Origin: Delphinapterus leucas
Lineage: Eukaryota; Chordata; Mammalia; Artiodactyla; Monodontidae
Length of the DNA stretch: 64,000 bases
Direction: 5' to 3'
Assembly: GCF_002288925.2 (NCBI RefSeq)
Contig: NW_022098093.1
Coordinates: forward strand, 114,063 to 178,062
The translations under genes and the position numbers were made by a program. Positions within the stretch are counted from its first letter, which is position 1; each line of letters begins with the position of its first letter. The notes under the pieces were generated by a model. The model worked only from the letters and a program-made list of their open reading frames with translations. It was not told where the DNA came from and ran no database searches. Below, one piece after another: positions 33,086-45,366 of the stretch.

Positions 33086-33938
33086 CACACCATTTCAACT
33101 ATATTAATAAATACTTAATAAAAATAAATGTGTTTTATAATCAATAAAACAAAATTAAATAAGAATGTCTTCCTTTCAAGATTGTGGATCCAAATATACG
33201 CATTTCTGAATTGAATCTAATTATTGAAATTACAATAAAAATTTAGAAACGTAAATACACACATTGATAAGAGTAATGACAAAATAATATAGGGTGGAGT
33301 ATCAACTCCAATCCAGAAAGTTTGGTGAATATGTTTTTTATACTAAAAGGTATAAATTGGCTAGTGTTATATAATAAAGAGATAAGCCCAAGAATAGGGA
33401 GCCACATCCATAAATATGCAAATAAAATGCATATTCATAGTTTCTCTGAGTTACAGAAAAGAAAGGTGGACTATATGATATTAATTACCGTAATTAATTG
33501 AAGCACTATTTTAATCAATTATTACATTAATTATAGAGTTACTGTATTATTATTGAGGTGAACTAAGCCAGTCTGCCCTTACCATATCCCTCTACAAATG
33601 GAAAGGTCTTGAAGAAGTATCTGTCCCTAAGTATTTTTTCCCAGCACAAAAATAGAAAACTTAGCTTCATAAAATTTAAATACCTTGATATGGGCTCAGG
33701 ACCACTGTATATGAGAAAACTGCAAAAACTGTTATAACTTTAATCCTCCACAATAAAATGGTGGAGAAGGGGCATATGCACGCACACATGCACAAACACA
33801 CCCCCGAAATCCAATAAAGGCAACACTTTTCCAAAGGGAAATATAGTAAATTGTTCACATGGGGAAAAGTCATAATTACTTGATATAGATTTCCGAAGTC
33901 TTCCAAGCCAGGAAACTTGTACTTTATTCACAAATCCA
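33086..33938. other. Unassigned AT-rich sequence
   Basis: Nothing recognised. Confidence 0.5.
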
Positions 33939-34115
33939 TAGTGATTCCCAAGCTAGCTAAGCACTAGAATCATTGGGATAACCATAAAATATGCCAATAC
34001 CTGAATCTACCACTAGGGATTATGAATCAAATGGTCCCAGAGAGTCCTGGGAATCAATCTTTTGAAATAGTTTTGCAGATGATTTCAAGGTACAGCCAAG
34101 ATTGAGAATCACTGC
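33939..34115. mobile_element. MER5-type hAT-Charlie nonautonomous DNA transposon
   Basis: The ends form imperfect terminal inverted repeats: 'agtgattcccaagct' at the left and 'agccaagattgagaatcact' at the right. The interior keeps the MER5 layout ('aagcactagaatcattggga' at the left, 'gcagatgatttcaaggtaca' at the right). About 175 bp is close to the family's 180-190 bp. Confidence 0.8.
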
Positions 34116-35037
34116 ATAGTAACTATTCAGAAGACTTTTCTTTTTTCTGAGAACTTTGTTTCATATTTGCTGGTACAGTTGTGCTGCCTAAAGACAAACC
34201 ACAGATCATTTTATTCAGTTCACTGACCATGCTTCTGAAACTCAAGAAATAAATCTGAGGCTACTTAGATTTGGCAAATGCCTTCCTCTGTTTATTACCA
34301 CACTGTAGTGGCCTTTCTCAGTGGTAATGAACAACACCATGCAGCTCTCAGCAAACTGAGCTCATAACACTGTGTGAAATACAGTATTACTGCTGAGTTT
34401 AAGGGCCCTGAGATTTACCTAAAGGGCTGACTCAGAAGAGGTCCTGGAGGGGAGCCTGTTTTGAGCACCATGGAAAATTATAAAATTTAGGCATTATTGA
34501 CTCCTCTCTCTTCATCCATCAACCTCCAAATGTTCATCATGAAGCTACATCACATCTTGCCCTAAATCTTATCAGTGGGGGATGGTGGATTTGAATGGAT
34601 CAGAGACTTGTAAGCAGCTGGGGTCTGATTTTAAACCTGCAGTTAAGGTAAATTCTGGCTCATATGCTCAACTCTTAATCAGAGCCTGATATTTTACAAA
34701 CTCCATTCATTTGTGTCTCTTTGCAGCCAGCCTTCTACTTCAGAGAATAATTTGTATGAGCCAAGTAACTTCAAAATGCACGTCTTAAAGCTCATGTGCT
34801 ACTATCTAAACTGATTCAACTAATTATTTATTCATTAGTATAAAGGACAATGTCAAAAACACTCACCAATAAGAACAGCCAAAAAAGAAAAATCCCAAAG
34901 AAAACTAAAAATTTAAAGAAAAAAAGAACATTTAAAAAATTACAATTATAGTAAAAATTCCACATTTTTCTTACTGTCCTAGAGAAATATCTGCAGAGAG
35001 ACACAGAGTCAGATAAAAGCTTTCATTTAACTTTGCT
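34116..35037. other. Unassigned sequence
   Basis: Nothing recognised. Confidence 0.5.
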
Positions 35038-35245
35038 TATAAATGTAAATACATGAAAACAACCTAAATGACCATCAAATTTGAAAGGATTAGATAAATT
35101 ATAATACAGCAAATTACAAAATACTGTGCAGCAATTACAAAGAATGAGAAATATATATATGTAGTGGCATGAAAAATATTAAAAATAGTTTAAACGTGGG
35201 AAAAAAAATCCTAAGCAAAGCATACAAAAGAAGCCTACTTATGCA
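35038..35245 (+). mobile_element. Old L1 3' fragment (end of ORF2), sense
   Basis: It contains 'gaaaacaacctaaatgacca', a 'taaattataatacagcaaa' block, 'gcagcaattacaaagaatga' and 'gcctacttatgcaaaac', in the order of the old L1M ORF2 end. Confidence 0.6.
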
Positions 35246-35569
35246 AAACAAAACAAAATATACAGCCATCTCCACAAAGCTGAACTACATCTTTTTGTAT
35301 GTTTTGATGCTATTTAGTAAAATAATAGTCAAGATATGCTTAACTGAATTACTATAAATAGGTTTCTGAAAATTAAATAGTATATTTACTATATAGGTTT
35401 AATCATTATAAATTAAATATCAAATTACAAATTTGAAATACTCACTCTAGAAGCCATTGAATAGGTATTGGGCTACTGTTTTTTTTTTTTTTAAATGTCA
35501 ATTTAACATTTCCCTGTATGTATATTAACGATTTTAACCATGATTGTTTTCATCTTTCTCACATACATC
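35246..35569. other. Unassigned AT-rich sequence
   Basis: Nothing recognised apart from a T13-type run near 35481-35493. Confidence 0.5.
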
Positions 35570-35755
35570 CATAACGCTTGGCTCATGTTCAACCTCATCA
35601 GGTTGTTCCATTAAATTTCTGCATGTTTGCATCTGTCCCCTCACTTGTGTCACGAATACATTGAGAGTATGTCTATATTCCTCTTGGGGACTGACCCGGT
35701 GAAGTGCACACTGTACAATAAATACTTATTGAAGGATTGTATGAAAGTGTTCAGT
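35570..35755 (+). mobile_element. Probable L2 3' end
   Basis: It ends with 'caataaatacttattgaagg', the L2-type tail, after a decayed 'ccctcacttgtgtc' block. Confidence 0.42.
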
Positions 35756-35763
35756 AAACAAAT

Positions 35764-35800
35764 TTGTGTGTGTGTATGTGTGTGTGTGTGAGAGAGAGAC
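35764..35800. repeat. (TG)n-(AG)n microsatellite
   Basis: TG run followed by GA/AG repeats. Confidence 0.9.
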
Positions 35801-36359
35801 CTGCACTGCTTAAATTCTGTACAAAACATTCTGTAATCTTAAATTTAGAAGTTAATTATGGGCATCCTTATCAGTAACATACATAGAAAAACTAATGTTA
35901 TTTACATCTCTACCTCAATCTATTGATATATATTTCCAAGCACATTAACACACTAAAATTAATCAAAACTACTATGAGCCCATAGTTGATATATTATTTT
36001 ATAGAAATAAATATATGTGAATAGATTTTTTTAAATGTCATCTTAGTAGGGTCTCTAGTTGTTATTATTTTCAAGTCAAATAAGCTTCATCTGCCTTTAC
36101 AATGTCTTTATTTGTTTTAAACAGTAAAATGGATCAACTTGGGCCTTAAAGAATCTCTTGGGGTTTTTACTATTTAATTTTATTTATATTTTTAATTCAG
36201 CTTTATTGAGATACAACTGACAAAACTGTAAGATATATGTGAATTTTCTTGTCTTCTTTTTAATTTTTCTCCAACAATATCATGCAGAGCTTTGTTATCT
36301 TTTTTTTGAGTTTTCATCATATTTAGTATGTCACATTTGAATTTGTGGTGTAAATCTTA
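35801..36359. other. Unassigned sequence; short L1-like antisense scrap
   Basis: Bases about 36195-36235 ('agctttattgagatacaact') resemble an old antisense L1 scrap. Nothing else recognised. Confidence 0.4.
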
Positions 36360-36850
36360 ACATTAAGGTGCAATATTATGCACTGTTTTCTCATCTTGAG
36401 AAACCAGGAGAAGCTGGAATGGCCTAACCACAATCCCTCTCCCTGCTCCATTCCCACAGAAGGTCCCTTAGCCAAACAAGCCTTCTTGTTGAGGAAACCA
36501 GGCCAGTCCTGCTTATACCCAAGTAGCATGTTTCCGGACCCTGTCAGCCAGTGGAATTATTCAAAAAAGTCAATCAACCCTTCCAGGGATACCAGGGGCC
36601 ACCTCTTCCTCTCGTTACTACTACGACTGCCTCCCAGAGCCCCTGGTTGTTCACTCTGTCTCCAGGTGCAGCTCTCCTGGGTCCCACCATGTGCTGTGTC
36701 CTCCTCTCCCAGTCTGTGAGTGTATGTTACTGAAAGGCTGCTGTCAATCTCGTCTGTCCGGTAGCAAGTGTCATGTACCAGCCACCTCTATAACCATATA
36801 ACTCCAGGGTAAGAAGCCCTCTCTCATAGTTCAGAGTTCAAGAGTTCTCA
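36360..36850 (+). other. GC-richer block, possible old LTR
   Basis: It stands out by base composition from its AT-rich neighbours and has LTR-like phrases ('gtagcatgtttccggaccct', 'gtcagccagtggaattattc'). No confident family. A 17-bp imperfect tandem ('cagagttcaagagttct') closes it at about 36831-36860. Overlapping plus-strand frames at 36378-36733 lack any domain. Confidence 0.35.
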
Positions 36851-36887
36851 GAGTTCAAGTATCTCTTCAAGATCTGATTTTAATTCT

Positions 36888-37312
36888 CTTGGATAAATAC
36901 CCAGAAGTGAGATTGCTGGATCATATGGTAATTTTATTTTTAATTTTTTAAGGAAGCTCTATACTGCTGTCCATAGCAGCTGTACTGTTTTAAATTATGC
37001 TAAATGAAATAAGCTACAAACATGCTAAGTGAAATAAGGACAAATACTGCATGATTCCACTTATATGACGTATTCAGAGTAGTCAACTCATAGAAAGTAG
37101 AATCACGGTTGCCAGGGGCTGGGGAAGAGGGAAGTCGTTATTCAGTGGGTAACAAGTTTCAATTATGCATGATGAAAAAGTTCTAGAGATTTGCTGTATA
37201 ACACTGTGCTTATAGTGAAAACCATTTTCCTGTCCACTTAAATTCTGTTAAAGAGACTAGATCTCACATTATGTGTGTTTTACAGCAATAAAATAAACAA
37301 ATAAAACGTGTT
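36888..37312. mobile_element. Old L1 3' end with 5' inversion
   Basis: Bases 36888-36985 are antisense L1 ('aatacccagaagtgagattg', 'ctggatcatatggtaatttt'). From about 37000 to 37312 the sequence is sense L1 3' end ('tgattccacttatatgacgt', 'ggttgccaggggctggggaa', 'tacagcaataaaataaac'). This head-inverted structure is the mark of twin priming. Confidence 0.75.
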
Positions 37313-37921
37313 GACTCTTCACAGGTGAGAACTTAACCTTGCCTAAAGCTATTCACACACATGTTTTAAAATTCTGGGATGATCACACAAAACCTCCCAG
37401 GAAGGCAATTCAACCAGCATGGCCAGTTTGAGATCCCTTATGGATAAGTTTTTGAAAAGATTTCCCATCATCAGAAATTTTGCTTTTAATAGCTACTGTT
37501 ATTAGGAAACATAAGGAAATCTGATAACCTTTGATCTGCAAATTGCCTGCCACCTGTTCTCAAAATGTGGCTTCAGTTCCATGTTATGTTCTAAGTCCCT
37601 TTAGTATAGACCTCCCCATTTATCCAAGTTTTTAAGTTCTCACACTGATCTAAACAACTTTTTTTGTGTGTTCTGAAAATCAAAGTCCCTATCTAAGCAT
37701 GGTTGTGGATAAGGAAGGCATATAGTTTTCCTTTCTTGTCTTGTCCTCGTTTAATTTGGATATCAAAATTTGTTAGATTTATAAAATGAATTGGAAACCA
37801 TCCCCTCTCTTTCTATTTTCTGGAAGATTTTAATTATCTGTCCTTGAATAATTTATTGACATATAGATACTTATGATATTCTTATAATCCTTTTTAATAC
37901 CTGTAGTTGTATGACTTTTGT
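37313..37921. other. Unassigned sequence
   Basis: Nothing recognised. Confidence 0.5.
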
Positions 37922-38457
37922 TGAGGCTCAGGGCAGGCTGCCCCAAAATATGCCTCAACGGCATACTGATTATTTCGAATGAACATTTCTCACAAAATGA
38001 CCAATGCAAGAAACACTTTGACCCACTTCTCTGTCTCCCTGAAAGCAGGAAATAAATGTCTCCTGTGAAAGGTGCACTCCCTGCCTCTGAAGGTAGAAAG
38101 ACACCCTTATCACCAGAGATAAGAAATTCGGACAAGAAGCCTGTATAAACAAACTTTGTTACTTCCTTAATTTACCATCCCAAGCCCAAATTCTGTTTAG
38201 ATTCTTTACTAATTAAGCATCTAAGCCTAAGATTTTTATGTCCTGTCAATTCCTCACAAGTGTATTGTTTCTTTGTCCAAAAAGTATAAAAGCTGCCTTC
38301 TTTGGCCACTTCTCATGCCCTATTTCTATGAGACCTCCTTGCACACAAATTAAAATTTTCCTTTTTTTCCTGTTAGTTTGTTCTGTGTCAATTTTATTGT
38401 TAGTCCAGCCACAAGAACTCATGAGCACAAGAGGGGGAAATTTCACCCTCCCCTACA
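37922..38457 (+). mobile_element. ERV1 (gammaretrovirus-like) 5' LTR
   Basis: It opens with TG (tgaggctcagggcagg) and closes with CA (ccctcccctaca). A TATA-type element (agtataaaag) is at 38284-38293 and an ATTAAA-type polyadenylation signal near 38349. Downstream come the 'gtgtcaattttattgttagt' and 'ccagccacaagaactc' blocks typical of the MER4/MER57-like ERV1 group. The length of 536 bp suits an ERV1 LTR. It is the only LTR of this provirus in view. Confidence 0.75.
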
Positions 38458-39622
38458 GCTGGTGAACCAGCCAGGAGACTGGCTGGACCCCACTTTCTGC
38501 CCCAAGGCTGCCCAGCTGAGAGATCCTGGGACATCTGACAAACATCAGTAGAAGGTAAGATTTCTTACCATATCAGCCTTCTGGATCTCTGCCTGCAAGG
38601 TCTGGTGGAAAGGAAAGTGGTTAAGAGTCCCTTTTCTCTCTCTCTCTCAATTTAAATTAGCAGGAGAAAATATTTGTGGAGCTAGTTTCTTGCCACATAA
38701 CAACTCTGGTATTTGTTAGATGAGCACTCTTGGTTTGTATTCAGGCTTTCGTCTCAAAGACAGTCACTGTTTTTCTTTGTCTCTGTCAGTTGTGCTATTT
38801 GTCATAAGGAGAAAGAACCATAGGGCAGAAGAACAGGCAAAGGTCCTTCGTAAGCCCACTGTCAATCTGGCCTCACAGACTGGTGAGTTATCAGTTCTCA
38901 TAGACCTGTGTCTATTTTGACAAACACTTCTGTGGGTCTGCTATGTAAAAACCGGATGAGGTTTTTCCTTCCACCTCGTTCAGTGTCCTAAGAGACTGGT
39001 TTTGTGTCCAGTGAGAATATTCGCTCCACTCAGCACCATCTAGAAGGTGCATTTACTAGGGTGCATCTGGTGGCCAGTTGAATAACATGGGGTTGAAGTC
39101 AAAAACAGCATACTCTTTGTCTGGCCATGCCAGCTCTTGGAGGAATTTGTCATGAGGGATCCCAATCCATAAGACGCCTTTGTCATCTCAGTGATCACTG
39201 CCTTGTTAGCTCTGGAAAAGTCCAATTTCAATAGCACCTGCCCAGTGTCACAGATTAGCAGATTTATAACGGGAGGCACCTCATACTTCCGTGAGACTGG
39301 AAACAACATTTTCGCTATACCATCCTTACCACCTGTGCAACGAAGGCCTTTGCTTTCTTACACTCTCCTTGGGAGTGAATTTTTTGATCACGGGGGCTGC
39401 ATCATCTGTGCCCTCTCCAGGGACACTGCTTGGGTCCATGGTAAGGATTTATTCTGGGCCTAGAATGTTACCTCACGGTCTTTCCATTAAAAGGCTTATT
39501 GGCTTGAGTTGCTATTTGAAATTAATGTTAAGATCCTACTCATCAATGGCCAGAGGGTGGGTCCTTTAAATTGGCTGTATTTAAAAGGAATATACTTGAG
39601 GGCTCTCATATATATATATTTA

Positions 39623-39654
<32 letters not shown>

Positions 39655-41800
39655 GTTCTCATATATACTTGAACAGCTGTCATATTGGTACTTATGAGAG
39701 TATCAAATTAAAAGGGAAAAAAAAAAGTGTAACAGCTAGCCTTAGGGAATCCCTTATTAAGATTCCCTAAGATTAAGATACTGAAAGAACAGTAATTAGA
39801 CTTAAAACAAAAATCCAACATAAATTCCCCTTCTTAAAAACTGCCCCATATCCTCAGCAATTCCCCAGGCCTTCCTGCAAAAAATCAGAAAATAAATCAG
39901 TTGGAAGCCAGTATTCAAGGGCTAATAGAAAACTGTTGTCTTTGTCTTACAAATCTCTGCAAAACTGGAAGTACAACTCTAGAAGCAAGTCAAAACCCAA
40001 CTAACTTTACTAGTCCCAAGGCTTCACCTACTACTCTCAAAATGCTTGTAGATTTCATAAAAGATCAGACTACTGGAGCAAAATTGTCCTGTACTTAAGG
40101 AAAAAATAATAATAATTATCCTAAGACTTATGATAATAGACAAGTGTATTCCAAAACTCCCTGGAGAAAATTTACATTTTCTTTCTCTGTCCCTTAAAGT
40201 TATAAATCTTATCACATCTTTGAAATGTAAACATAGCCCACATTGCCTGAGACTAAGCCCAGATTAGCTCAATCAGTAAAACCTGAAATTAAAAGAGAAG
40301 AAGGGAAATCGGCCTTTTTAAACACACACTGCTAAAAGGACTCTCTTGCCCAATCAGCCTCCTTAAAATTGCTTATCAAGACCGATTACAGATCTTAAAA
40401 GTCTTCTACACAAATAATAAAAGACTTTAGCCATCTGGGCTAGTGAACTTAATTTATTACAGCTGTTATTTAAAAACTAGTGAGTTTTGTACTGTACCTG
40501 ATTCATAACTAAAGTTTTAAAATGAAAACTATGAGAGCTCTGTGTCTGTATGTATGTATAGATGTGATTTTTTTTCTACCTCTAAATGATACTGCCAAAA
40601 TTAATTTGTAAAGGAGCACCTTTTAACTGACTTAAACAAACAAGCATCTTTTAACTGTCTTAAACAAACAAGCACTATATAAACCTTATCAAAAATATAA
40701 TAAAAACTAGCCCAAATATTTTTCAAGTTCAGGTGATCGAGGAAAACTTCGGTAAATAAAGGCTAGTTTTAAGTTTGTTGGTTTAATTAATATACACATG
40801 TCTTTAGTGTTATCAGAATTAAGTATAATACTTTTAACTAGGTTTACTAAAAGTCAAATAAGCTCATATTATCTCTATTACACAACTTGTCAGCCAAAGA
40901 AAAAAACAATTAAGATAATGATTAATTGCTTTACTGTCTCATCTAAACATTATCAGTAGTCTAAGTATGATTGCTAAAAACAAATGAATGTAAAAACAAA
41001 TGATTGTTAAAAACAAATGAATGCATGTAAATGAGATAAGAGTTTTTAGGTGAACTTTTTAACAATAATTATTTCATGACATCTCTACTTGAATAGTTTC
41101 CTGAATCTCTTTGTTAATTTACACCCTTGAGTTTCGCTAGGTTAAATTAAATGATGGGAATTCATCGAATGTCTAGATCATTACCAAGTAAGATAAAACA
41201 ATGAAACATTAATTGCTGAACAACTTTAAGTTTACAGACTTTTGACCTCTTATTACACAGACTAAACTTGTTTGGGTCTCTTCGTAAATATAGATTGTGC
41301 TTTACTGAAAGACTGTACTATGAAGTAGCATATGTTCCTAGAAATTATAAAACGTATTTTATAAGTTCACCAAGCTACAAAATGTTAATAAAGCTCACAA
41401 TTGCTTACTTCTTATTTTCACTAAAAAGTAATATTTCAAAGGGTTAAGAATTCCAATTAATATATGTAGTTAAAGCTACCAGCTATAATAATAGAAGTAG
41501 AATGTGTTTCAGTGTAAGAAAATGTGTAAGGTATGGAGATGGTTTTGTTAAGGAAAAAGCAAGTGTTTTTGTTCTAAAGCTGGTTATTTCTAAATGGAAA
41601 AGAAAACAAAGGAGAAACTAAAATGGACACAGAGTTCTTAAGGTTTGTGAAAAAAGGAATCTTTAGAAAGGAATTTTATGTGTGGTCACGATTGGATAAG
41701 ATTGGAATGAACTGAATTAAGTAAATAAGTTTTAATATTAAAAGTAAACTGGTACAAAATTGGAATTTGGTTTTCTCTCTGTTAAAATGACAGTGCTTTT
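38458..41800 (+). pseudogene. Decayed ERV1 internal region, no intact retroviral gene
   Basis: After the LTR a leader region (from 38458) and AT-rich sequence continue without a recognisable gag, pol or env frame; the longest frames are under 95 codons. Patches such as 'ctaactttactagtcccaag' (near 40000) and 'agactaagcccagattagct' (near 40250) look like ERV1 internal sequence. It contains a TA-rich tract (39610-39653), an 11-bp perfect hairpin (39741-39771), and two local tandem duplications (40616-40675, 40973-41023). No 3' LTR is found before the DNA transposon at 41.8 kb. The right limit is an estimate. Confidence 0.5.
39610..39653. repeat. (TA)n tract within the ERV1 remnant
   Basis: Two TA runs separated by TTTATATATTTTA. 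Confidence 0.92.
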
Positions 41801-41844
41801 CTTTTCCCCCCCCTCATTGGTCTGATCTTGATAATAAGAGATTA

Positions 41845-42432
41845 TGAGGGTTTGCACAGCAGGAGGTGAGTGGCGGGCAGCGAGCAAAGCTTCATCTGTA
41901 TTTACAGCCGCTCCCCATCGTTTGCATTACCACCTGAGCTCCGCCTCCTGTGGATTAGCAGCAGCGTTAGATTCTCATAGGAGTGCGAGCCCTACTGTGA
42001 ACTGCGCATGCGAGGGATCTAGGTTGCACGCTCCTTATGAGACTCTAATGCCTGATGATCTGAGGTGCAGCTGAGGCAGTGATGCTAGTGCTGGGGAGTG
42101 GCTGCAAATACAGATTATCATTAGCAGAGAGGTTTGACTGCAGAGAGACCATAATAAATCAATTGCTTGCAGACTCATATCAAAACCCTATCAGTGAGTG
42201 GCAAGTGAAAACAAGCTCAGGGATCCCACTGATTCTGCATTATGGTGAGTTGTATAATTATTTCATTATATACTACAATGTAATAATAATAGAAATAAAG
42301 TGCACATAAACATAATGCACTTGAATCATCCTGAAACCATCACCCCCACCGTCCCACCCCCACCCCCCCAATGGAAAAACTGTCTCCCACAAAACCAGTC
42401 CCTGGTACCAAAAAGGCTGGAGACCTCTGGTT
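41845..42432. mobile_element. hAT-like DNA transposon remnant (Zaphod-like), one end missing
   Basis: A GC-rich block unlike its surroundings: 'cacagcaggaggtgagtggc', 'ttcatctgtatttacagccg', 'tgtgaactgcgcatgcgagg', 'gcaaatacagattatcatta', closing with 'ccagtccctggtaccaaaaa' and 'ggctggagacctctgg'. The right terminal repeat is present and the matching left terminus is absent. The family name is from memory and only moderately sure. Short frames inside (41844-42074, 42079-42309) are not transposase. Confidence 0.6.
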
Positions 42433-42434
42433 AA

Positions 42435-42622
42435 AATGATCATACTACTCAAAGCAGTCTACAGATTTAATGTGATCCCTATCAAACGAACATGAGATTT
42501 TTCACAGAACTAGAACAAATAATCCTAAAATTTATATGGAACCATGAAAGACCTAGAACTGCCAAAGCAATCCTGAAGAAAAAGAACACACCTGGAGGCA
42601 TAACCCTCTCAGACTTCTCTTT
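42435..42622 (+). mobile_element. L1 ORF2 internal fragment
   Basis: A 190-bp piece from the ORF2 middle, with the frame FFTELEQIILKFIWNHERP visible at 42498-42554. It is cut at both ends, with no A tail and no TSD seen. Confidence 0.75.
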
Positions 42623-45321
42623 TTTTCTGTATGCGCTTATTTGGGGTTGTTTTGTTTTGTTTTGTTTTTATTCCCTCGTTCCATTTTTTCACTTTACCGT
42701 TTGGAAATTATTCTATGCTAATTCTTTTAAAAATACCCTATCTTCATTATAATGGATAGTTACTTAACAAAGTCCAAAGTTAATTAAGGTATTAATTCTT
42801 CATCAGAACATTAACTGCCTTAGAATATTTTTCCTTATTAAACTACTTATAAGGCATCAAATAAATTCTGTGTTTTCAACCTAATTTTCTGTTTCAAATT
42901 AACATTACAATTAATATTATATTAAATGTTTATTAATACTTATCTATAAATACTTCCAGTATTTTTGATTCTCATTTTATCTTGCATTTCAGATTTTCTG
43001 TCTTGGATTTTTGTTTATATGCTTGTTTATTCTTCTGAGTAAAATACATTCTTTGTAATTTTATTTGGTGTAGGACCTTTTGTGGTAACATCTCTGTGCT
43101 TATATATACAGAAATGTTTTTATGTCAGCTTGTTTCTTTAAAGAGAGCAGGTTGAAAGTTTCCCTCAATACATTAATAATGCCTTTCTACTATATTCTTG
43201 CAGCTGATAGGTTAGCAAGCAGTCTAATTTTCATTGGTTAGTAGGTGATCTATCTTTCCCTTTGGCTTTTCTAAAGATCATGTCTTTTACTTTGGTGTTC
43301 TATTGAATTACTAGTATGAGTGTAAGGTTTTTTTCTTTTATTTTTCTTGCTAATCATTCATAGGACTTCCTGAATTTGAGGTTGCTGCTTTTCAAATATT
43401 CCAGACAATTATCACCTACTCTTTGGATTTTCCTATGCCACATTTTCTTGATGATTTAATGCTTCCTAATAAGTGTCTACTCTCTATCTCCATCCTTTCT
43501 CTTATCCTCTCACTTAAGAAAACTACCTATCTGCATTAAATTTTGACCAAAAACAATCACTTTTTTCTGTTACGTTTAACATATCCTTTTCTTAGCTAGG
43601 TTTTGATACATGTAGCATTAACATGCATTAAGTATCATCCTTGTGGATCTGTGCATATTATTTTTCATGTTTGTGTTTTGTGTAATTTAGTCTGAATTTG
43701 ATTGACCAGCTGCACTCAAGCCTTGGTTAGGTTCAGGCCTCCTCCACCTGTTTTTATTCTGGAGTCCAGAAAGAAGTGACAGTTATTTAGGATATGCTTT
43801 TCTTATGTGAAACTGGATTCTGCACATATCTTTAAAACTTCTTTTGCATCACATCTGCTAACATTCATTAACCAAGACAAGTCACATAGACAAGGTGACA
43901 TTAACGGGGCAAGGAAGGCAGGACACAGGGTTAATAAATGGAAAAAATAATCCAATTCATAACACTCGTTAGTCTTTCAACTGAATTTTTATTTTAATGT
44001 TTATATTTTTCACTGCTAGATACTGTATTTGGTTCTTTTTCATATCAACTTGATCATTCTTCATCGTTTCTTATTTCCTGCTAATATTTTCAAGCTTCTT
44101 TTTAATTTCTTCAAAGCTATTAAACAAATTTGCTTTTATTTTGTATGTCATAATTTCCATACCTGAACTCTGTGTGAATATTTTTCTGTTTTCTCTTGTT
44201 TCTGAAAATTCTCAGTAATAATTTTTTTCTTTGTGCTGCTTTTTTCAAGAATGTTTTTTCTGTGAATGATTTCTTCTCCTTGGGATATTTAGCTCCATTT
44301 AAGGTTGGGATTCAATTTAATTTCCTCTAGAGAAAATATACATTTGATACTGACTCTTGTCAGGAGGATTTTCACAGAATTAGTGTGAATTTGGACTATA
44401 AACCCACAGGAGGGCTCATTTATGATTCCAGTTCTCTGGGGAGAATTTTTCTCTCCATCCTGTCTTTGATCACCTCAAGGCAGACAAATCTTACCATCCC
44501 CTTTTGCATGGCAGGGATAATTTCTTGTTCACCTCTTCACAGGGGATGTAGTCCTTTGTGGCCCCAGCTTTATGCAAAGATAGCCTATTAAATCTTTCAT
44601 CTCCTTCAGTCCTGAGTTTCATCTCCTGTCCTACAACCCTGTGCTGTCATCAAATGGTAGTTCCTGGTCCAGGAACTGCTTTCAGTTTAGCTTTGTTCCC
44701 TCTAATTCTCTACATTTATGATTTATGCCAAGCTAAGTGAAGTATTGTGTATGTGTTTGTATATTTAAATATGTATACTTTTACATATATATGTAAAAAT
44801 CTGGCAATTTAGTGGTTTCAGTTGAGAGTACTGTATATTATCCACAATAGAGCTACAGTCTCTCTTCCACAATCTAGCCTTGGCACCAATTTCTCAAATG
44901 TTAAACTTGCTTCTTCTCACAAAGACATACTAACTTTCTACCATTAGGAAGTGTGCACATGGGACTGGCTTCACTTAGGAAAGCTATGCCATTGCTTTTA
45001 ACTTGAGAGTTCTGTATTTGCCCATTTTGTCTGGGAATCGATTCAGTTTTATAATTATCATGTTACGATATAATGATCCTAGCATTCTCACCCACTCTCT
45101 AGGCTTCAATAAGAGTTCAGACTATTTTCTGCCTTTCTGTTGGCATATGAGTGCAGCCACCTCTCTGCATGGAGCACAGAAGAGCGGGAAGCCTGGACTC
45201 CATTCAATTCATATCTGTGCTGCCTACCAGTCAAGCAGTATGCAATCACACATAGTGTTAAATATTGTGTTTTTATTAGCATATAATTTATAAGTGTTGA
45301 CCTTTGTCTAGTTTCCTGCCC
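42623..45321. other. Unassigned AT-rich sequence
   Basis: No gene. A (TTTTG)n run is near 42647-42667. About 43020-43440 may be a very diverged antisense L1 ORF1 ('ttggtgtaggaccttttgtg', 'ttgcagctgataggttagca'), not certain. Short plus-strand frames at 44385-44740 and 45003-45293 have no domain. Confidence 0.4.
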
Positions 45322-45366
45322 CTCTCTCTCCCTCTCCCTCTCCTTCTCTCTCTCTCTCCTTCTCAT
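45322..45366. repeat. (CT)n-rich low-complexity tract
   Basis: Pyrimidine run of CT/CCT units. The Arg/Glu-rich minus-strand frame across it is an artefact. Confidence 0.9.

Noticed and set aside
36378..36733. Possible exon in a GC-richer block
   Set aside because: Overlapping frames of similar length, no domain, LTR-like phrases, and no convincing splice pair.
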